From Pseudomonadales bacterium (lineage in GTDB: Bacteria; Pseudomonadota; Gammaproteobacteria; Pseudomonadales; Litorivicinaceae): 9,300 bases of DNA. This document shows, one piece after another, positions 5,253-9,300 of this stretch. Positions within the stretch are counted from its first letter, which is position 1, and each line of letters starts with the position of its first letter. The position numbers and the translations under genes are program-made. The notes under the pieces are model-generated. The model worked only from the letters and a program-made list of their open reading frames with translations. It was not told the origin of the DNA and searched no databases. The stretch covers positions 1 through 9,300 of the forward strand of contig JAAXJV010000032.1 in NCBI GenBank assembly GCA_012269655.1. Reading direction: 5' to 3'.

Positions 5253-7853
5253 ATGGTCTACAGTCAGTGGCTTGACCGCCAGCCTGAAACGGATCCGGAT
5301 ACGCTTTCGTTGGATCCGGTTGCGATTGCCCGTAGCTTTGAATTTCAGGGTGACGAAGCGGGCTTACATCAACACCTGAGGGTTCAAGCCAACGCCTGGT
5401 TTGCCCAGATTATTCGTGCTGAATTTGAGCAATCTGCTCCTTTAGAAGTCATTGGCGCGGCATTGTCTGCGGTGGCGGCAGGCGCGCTTGAGGCCGCGTT
5501 GACGCATTACTGGCCGGTCTTGGTGCAGCGTTTCGGTACACCACGGGATCCACAGGGTGAGCCGGTGTCGCTCGTTGCGCTCGGTATGGGCAAGCTGGGT
5601 GGATACGAGCTGAACTTATCCAGTGATATTGATCTGATTTTTGTGCACAGCGCAGACGGCATGACCGACGGTGCTAAATCCACCAGTAATGAAGATTTCT
5701 TTAGCCGCCTTATCAAGAAAGTCGCGCCGGCGCTGGATAGCTTGACCGGTTATGGCCGGGTGTTTCAGGTTGATCTGCGATTGCGGCCCTGGGGCAGTGC
5801 AGGGCCCACCAGTATTTCCCGAGAACGATTCGAAGCCTACTACGAACAACATGGCCGGCCCTGGGAGCGGATGGCGATGCTGCGAGCCCGTCCGTTAGCC
5901 GGCGACATGTCGCTTGGAGCTGCGGTTTTGGAAGATATCCGACCTTTTGTGTACCGCCGTTATCTGGATTTTGGGGCGCTGGAATCGCTTAGATCACTCA
6001 AGGCCCTGATCCGCCAAGAGGTTGCTAAAAAGGGCTTGGAGCATGACATCAAACGCGGCGCGGGTGGCATTCGAGAGGCCGAGTTTGTCATTCAGGTTCA
6101 ACAATTGATTCATGGCGGGCGTCTGCCGGCGCTACAAACGCAATCTTGGTTAAAGGCCGCGGCGAGTTTGCAGCATTGTCTGGAAATCCCGACCGATGTG
6201 TTGGTCGAGGACTATCGCTTCCTGCGGCACCTAGAGCACGCCATTATGTGCGACCAGCTAGGTCAAACCCATCAACTGCCAACAGACGAGGGTGCGCGAG
6301 CTCGCTTGCTGTCAGCGATGGGGGTGGCAGATTGGGATCAACTGGCCCGGCAGATTAGCGAGGTGCGCGGGCGTGTTCAGCAGGCCTTTGAGGCGGTGGT
6401 TGAACCCGAGCAGGATCAAGTTGCGCAACCGGATCAGCCGTTGCCGGAACCTTTGCAGAAAATGGCAGAAGACATCCTGTCTGATACAGGCCTTCAGCGG
6501 CTGGATGACACCTCGCGCCAGCGATTGGACCGGTTTCTAGGACTGATCCAAGCAGAATTGGTTGAGTATCCAAATTTGGATCGGCTGGCGCCGCGTTTGA
6601 CTCGTCTAATATTGCAGATTGCTCGGCGTAGCGCCTATCTGGCCTTGTTGAATGAAACTCCCGGGGCCCGGACGCTCTTGTACCGCGTGCTCACTGCTAG
6701 TGGATGGATTGCCGATCAATTGATCCAAATGCCCGCGCTGTTGGATGAGTTACTAGATCCCAGAGCCCTTTTTGAGCCCCCGAGCCCAGAAGCCATTGAT
6801 CAGTCCCTGGCCCTTCGCTTGGCGCGAGTCGATGATTTGGAAGTTCAATTAAACGTGTTGCGTGAATTTAAGGCTGCCAACACGCTGCGTGCGGCGGCTA
6901 CCGAATTGCTGGGTGAGCGTGCGATCAATGTCGCCAGTGATCATCTGAGCTGGACCGCGGAAGCGATTTTAGAGGCCGCCTGCCAATTAGCGGATCGGCA
7001 AGTGCAGGCGCGCCATGGAAAGCCTGTTGAGCTAACGGGTGGTATCGCGGTGATTGGCTACGGCAAGCTGGGCGGGCTCGAGCTGTCCTATGGATCGGAT
7101 TTGGATTTGGTGCTGATCCACGGGATTGACGAGCAGGCCATGACCGATGGCGAAAAAGCCATCAGTGGCCAGCAATATTTGCAGCGCTGGGTTCGGCATT
7201 TCATGCAAATTCTGAGCGTGCGCACCACCAGTGGTGTGCTGTATGAAATCGATATGCGCCTGCGACCCAGCGGTAACAAAGGCGTTTTGGTGGTGAGCGC
7301 AAAGGGCTATCGGCGATATTTAGAGTCCGACGCCTGGACCTGGGAGCGCCAGGCACTGGTACGCGCGCGGTTTGTAGCAGGTGACACCCAATTAGAAGCG
7401 GAGTTCGATCAAATCCGCGCGGACATTCTGACTAAGCAGCGAGATGCCAATGCGCTTCAAATTGACGTGTTGAACATGCGCGAGAAAATGCGTGCGCATC
7501 TGACGTCTAAAGATCCTGAGGCACTGGATATAAAACACGGTCAGGGGGGTGTGGTTGACCTCGAGTTTCTCGTACAATATTTGACCTTACGGTTTGCCGC
7601 TGATTGCCCAGCGCTGACCCGCTGGAGTGACAACCTGCGTTTGCTAGAGACCCTAGCAAGCCACGGTCTGATGCCAAAAGAACAGGCGCAGCGGTTGTCC
7701 GATGCCTATTTACAGACGCGCGCGACTTCGCACCGACTGACCCTCGGAGCCCCGATCGACGATCAGGCGCTCAGGGAGGCTTCGACTCACATAGCGGAGG
7801 CCTGGAGAGCCTGGATGGCGACCGAACCTGACAACAACGAGGCGAGTACATGA
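5253..7853 (+). CDS. glnE: Bifunctional glutamine synthetase adenylyltransferase/adenylyl-removing enzyme GlnE
   Basis: GlnE adenylylates glutamine synthetase to lower its activity when nitrogen is plentiful and phosphorolytically deadenylylates it when nitrogen is scarce, under control of PII and glutamine. The product has the expected two-fold layout. The N-terminal adenylyl-removing half carries GMGKLGG (111-117) with SSDIDLIF (D125, D127) and VDLRLRP (173-179). The C-terminal adenylyltransferase half carries GYGKLGG (602-608) with GSDLDLV (D616, D618) and IDMRLRP (666-672). Each nucleotidyltransferase is followed by its helical domain, marked by KRGAGGIREAEF (268-279) and KHGQGGVVDLEF (761-772). 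At 866 residues it is clearly shorter than E. coli (about 946), with the deficit mainly at the N-terminus. TGA at 5223-5225 is in frame and no other start lies between, so ATG 5253 is the earliest. No good Shine-Dalgarno is present, so it probably depends on upstream translation. Both active sites look functional. Confidence 0.97.
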   Translation: MVYSQWLDRQPETDPDTLSLDPVAIARSFEFQGDEAGLHQHLRVQANAWFAQIIRAEFEQSAPLEVIGAALSAVAAGALEAALTHYWPVLVQRFGTPRDPQGEPVSLVALGMGKLGGYELNLSSDIDLIFVHSADGMTDGAKSTSNEDFFSRLIKKVAPALDSLTGYGRVFQVDLRLRPWGSAGPTSISRERFEAYYEQHGRPWERMAMLRARPLAGDMSLGAAVLEDIRPFVYRRYLDFGALESLRSLKALIRQEVAKKGLEHDIKRGAGGIREAEFVIQVQQLIHGGRLPALQTQSWLKAAASLQHCLEIPTDVLVEDYRFLRHLEHAIMCDQLGQTHQLPTDEGARARLLSAMGVADWDQLARQISEVRGRVQQAFEAVVEPEQDQVAQPDQPLPEPLQKMAEDILSDTGLQRLDDTSRQRLDRFLGLIQAELVEYPNLDRLAPRLTRLILQIARRSAYLALLNETPGARTLLYRVLTASGWIADQLIQMPALLDELLDPRALFEPPSPEAIDQSLALRLARVDDLEVQLNVLREFKAANTLRAAATELLGERAINVASDHLSWTAEAILEAACQLADRQVQARHGKPVELTGGIAVIGYGKLGGLELSYGSDLDLVLIHGIDEQAMTDGEKAISGQQYLQRWVRHFMQILSVRTTSGVLYEIDMRLRPSGNKGVLVVSAKGYRRYLESDAWTWERQALVRARFVAGDTQLEAEFDQIRADILTKQRDANALQIDVLNMREKMRAHLTSKDPEALDIKHGQGGVVDLEFLVQYLTLRFAADCPALTRWSDNLRLLETLASHGLMPKEQAQRLSDAYLQTRATSHRLTLGAPIDDQALREASTHIAEAWRAWMATEPDNNEAST
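7839..7842 (+). promoter_or_regulatory. Ribosome binding site of ilvE inside the glnE 3' end
   Basis: GAGG lies seven bases before the ilvE ATG and within the last codons of glnE. The glnE stop and ilvE start overlap as ATGA (7850-7853), the usual arrangement for translational coupling. The sequence is direct; its use is inferred. Confidence 0.6.
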
Positions 7854-8779
7854 CACCTTCATTTGCTGACCGTGATGGTCTGATTTGGTTTGACGGAAAA
7901 ATGGTTCCGTGGCGCGATGCCCGGGTCCACGTCTTGACCCACACCCTGCACTACGGATTGGGTGTGTTTGAAGGTGTACGCGCGTATCAAACCAGCGAAG
8001 GCCCGGCAATTTTCAAGCTCCAAGAGCACACCGATCGTTTGTTCAATTCAGCCAAGATCCTGAACATGACCATTCCTTACACCAAGGAAGAGGTCAATCA
8101 GGCTCAGATTGCTTCGGTGCGTGATAACGGCCTGAACAGTGCGTATCTGCGTCCGATGGCTTTTTTTGGTGCCGAGGGCATGGGCCTGCGTGCAGATAAT
8201 CTGAACACACACCTGATCGTTGCGGCCTGGGAATGGGGCGCGTACATGGGCGAAGAAAACCTTAAGCGCGGCATTAAGGTGCGTACCTCAAGCTACACAC
8301 GTCACCACGTCAACATCACCATGACCCGCGCCAAAGCGAATGGTAACTACATCAACTCCATGCTGGCGCTGCAGGAAGCGATCAGCGGTGGCGCCGATGA
8401 GGCCTTGCTATTGGATCCCGAGGGATACGTATCCGAGGGCAGTGGCGAGAACTTCTTCATGGTCAAAAACGGCATCATCTACACGCCTGAGCTGACCAAC
8501 TGTCTGGACGGCATTACTCGAGCCACCGTGATGCAACTGGCTCAAGAGTTCGGTTATGAAGTGGTGGCTAAGCGCATCACCCGTGACGAGGTTTACGTCG
8601 CCGATGAAGCCTTCTTTACCGGCACCGCCGCAGAGGTCACCCCGATCCGTGAATTGGACGGCCGTGAAATCGGCGCAGGTTCACGTGGCCCGGTCACTGA
8701 GCGCTTGCAAACCGCCTATTTCGATATCGTCCATGGCCGCGATGCGGACCGTATGGACTGGCTGACGGTCTGTAAGTAA
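7850..8779 (+). CDS. ilvE: Branched-chain amino acid aminotransferase IlvE
   Basis: IlvE is a fold-type IV PLP enzyme that exchanges the amino group between glutamate and the 2-oxoacids of leucine, isoleucine and valine, the last step of their synthesis. The 309-residue product matches the usual ~305-310. Visible signatures are LHYGLGVFEGVRAY (33-46), AYLRPM (98-103), TRAKANGNYINS (159-170) with the PLP lysine at 162, GYVSEGSGENFF (192-203) with Glu196 placed to contact the pyridine nitrogen, LDGITR (219-224), and EAFFTGTAAEVTPI (253-266). It overlaps glnE by four bases (ATGA) and has a good GAGG site, so it is very likely cotranscribed with glnE and translationally coupled to it. It uses glutamate, whose pool GlnE influences through glutamine synthetase. 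IlvD, which makes its 2-oxoacid substrates, is encoded in the divergent argA–ilvD pair. Nothing looks damaged. Confidence 0.97.
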   Translation: MTPSFADRDGLIWFDGKMVPWRDARVHVLTHTLHYGLGVFEGVRAYQTSEGPAIFKLQEHTDRLFNSAKILNMTIPYTKEEVNQAQIASVRDNGLNSAYLRPMAFFGAEGMGLRADNLNTHLIVAAWEWGAYMGEENLKRGIKVRTSSYTRHHVNITMTRAKANGNYINSMLALQEAISGGADEALLLDPEGYVSEGSGENFFMVKNGIIYTPELTNCLDGITRATVMQLAQEFGYEVVAKRITRDEVYVADEAFFTGTAAEVTPIRELDGREIGAGSRGPVTERLQTAYFDIVHGRDADRMDWLTVCK

Positions 8780-8784
8780 GCGCG

Positions 8785-9300
8785 ATGAGAGTCATGCAAC
8801 TCCTGCCTGCCCTGAATCAGGGAGGAGTTGAGCGTGGCACGCTAGATATCGCTCGAGCCTTGGTTGAGGCTGGCCATGATTCGATTGTGGTATCGGCCGG
8901 GGGCCGATTGGTCGAGCAACTGGAAGTCGAGGGCTCCACGCATCTGGCGCTCGACATAGGCAGAAAGTCTCTCGCGACCTTTTTCAAAGCCTTTGCTCTT
9001 GCTCGATTGATCCGCCAGCACCGCCCTGACATTGTTCATGTTCGATCTCGTTTGCCAGCCTGGGTGCTACGGTTAGCATTGAAGCATATTCCGGTGTTTG
9101 AGCGCCCCAAGGTGGTGTCGACCTTGCATGGCTTAAATTCGGTTAGCAAATACTCGGAGGTGATGACGGTCGCCGACCGTGTCATTGCAGTCAGCGAAAC
9201 TTGCTTGAATTACTGGCGCTCGAACTACCCTAATTGGGATTCGGCAAATGCGGTGGTTATTCCTCGCGGCATTGACGTCGGACAATTCAAACCCCTAGAT
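8785..9300 (+). CDS. Glycosyltransferase, GT-B fold, family-4-like, N-terminal part (cut by window edge)
   Basis: The reading frame from ATG 8785 is open for 172 codons to the window edge. It begins MRVMQLLPALNQGGVERG, the first Rossmann strand and glycine-rich acceptor-side loop typical of group 1 / family 4 GT-B glycosyltransferases. PDIVHVRSR (81-89), VVSTLHGLNS (110-119), DRVIAVSE (131-138) and VIPRGIDVGQF (158-168) follow; the last leads into the donor-binding domain, which is missing here. Enzymes like this transfer sugars from nucleotide sugars onto LPS core or other surface glycans at the cytoplasmic face of the inner membrane. The gene starts five bases after ilvE, and from memory the glnE–ilvE–LPS-core order occurs in pseudomonads, so an LPS-core role is a reasonable inference. 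Donor and acceptor cannot be told. The Shine-Dalgarno is weak; Met4 (8794) is an alternative start. A hairpin-forming repeat covers codons 5-16. Confidence 0.88.
   Translation, partial: MRVMQLLPALNQGGVERGTLDIARALVEAGHDSIVVSAGGRLVEQLEVEGSTHLALDIGRKSLATFFKAFALARLIRQHRPDIVHVRSRLPAWVLRLALKHIPVFERPKVVSTLHGLNSVSKYSEVMTVADRVIAVSETCLNYWRSNYPNWDSANAVVIPRGIDVGQFKPLD
8797..8830 (+). repeat. Imperfect inverted repeat (hairpin) at the ilvE/glycosyltransferase junction
   Basis: CAACTCCT (8797-8804) is perfectly complementary to AGGAGTTG (8823-8830). Inside it, CCCT (8810-8813) pairs with AGGG (8819-8822) around a GAATC loop, leaving a five-base bulge, GCCTG, on the 5' arm. The structure lies 17 bases past the ilvE stop and 12 bases past the glycosyltransferase start. 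There is no U-run after it, so it is not a classical intrinsic terminator. It also encodes the conserved start of the glycosyltransferase. The pairing is seen directly; any role in mRNA stability or translation is inferred. Confidence 0.5.

Noticed and set aside
6714..6725. Perfect 12-base palindrome GATCAATTGATC inside glnE
   Set aside because: One or two such palindromes are expected by chance in 9 kb. It is wholly inside conserved coding sequence.
8797..8840. Intrinsic terminator after ilvE
   Set aside because: The hairpin is real on paper, but no T-tract follows and it is inside the next coding sequence, so I list it only as a repeat.

Overview
This window is compact housekeeping DNA from a gammaproteobacterium. 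It has moderate-to-high GC and almost no non-coding sequence. The placement rests on three things: a classical ArgA-type N-acetylglutamate synthase, a bifunctional GlnE, and the gene order glnE–ilvE–glycosyltransferase, which recalls the glnE–ilvE–LPS-core junction of pseudomonads and their marine relatives (from memory, not searched). I cannot name a genus. I see no tRNA, rRNA, IS element, phage gene or CRISPR array.

Layout. On the minus strand, argA (2697→1423) is followed after 7 bases by ilvD (1415→ beyond base 1, truncated by the window edge). On the plus strand a likely five-gene operon diverges from argA across a 56-base gap: a CYTH-domain triphosphatase-like gene (2754–3485), an orphan GspE/PulE-family ATPase gene (3509–5239), glnE (5253–7853), ilvE (7850–8779) and a family-4-like glycosyltransferase gene (8785→ beyond 9300, truncated). 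The plus-strand gaps are 23, 13, −4 and 5 bases, and no terminator separates the genes.

How the genes relate. argA opens arginine synthesis. ilvD makes the branched-chain 2-oxoacids from dihydroxyacids, and ilvE transaminates them with glutamate. GlnE adjusts glutamine synthetase activity by adenylylation and deadenylylation. Glutamate and glutamine metabolism is therefore the common thread. The CYTH gene beside glnE recalls the E. coli ygiF–glnE pair, but here a secretion/pilus-type ATPase gene lies between them with no other secretion genes in view. The terminal glycosyltransferase probably begins an LPS-core or surface-glycan cluster.

No wholly new system is evident. The points most worth a second look are the orphan GspE-like ATPase in a nitrogen-control operon, a strong imperfect hairpin at the ilvE/glycosyltransferase junction, the N-terminally short GlnE, the CYTH protein without a CHAD domain, the three-cysteine IlvD subfamily, and the SD-less, possibly leaderless divergent start region of argA and the CYTH gene.
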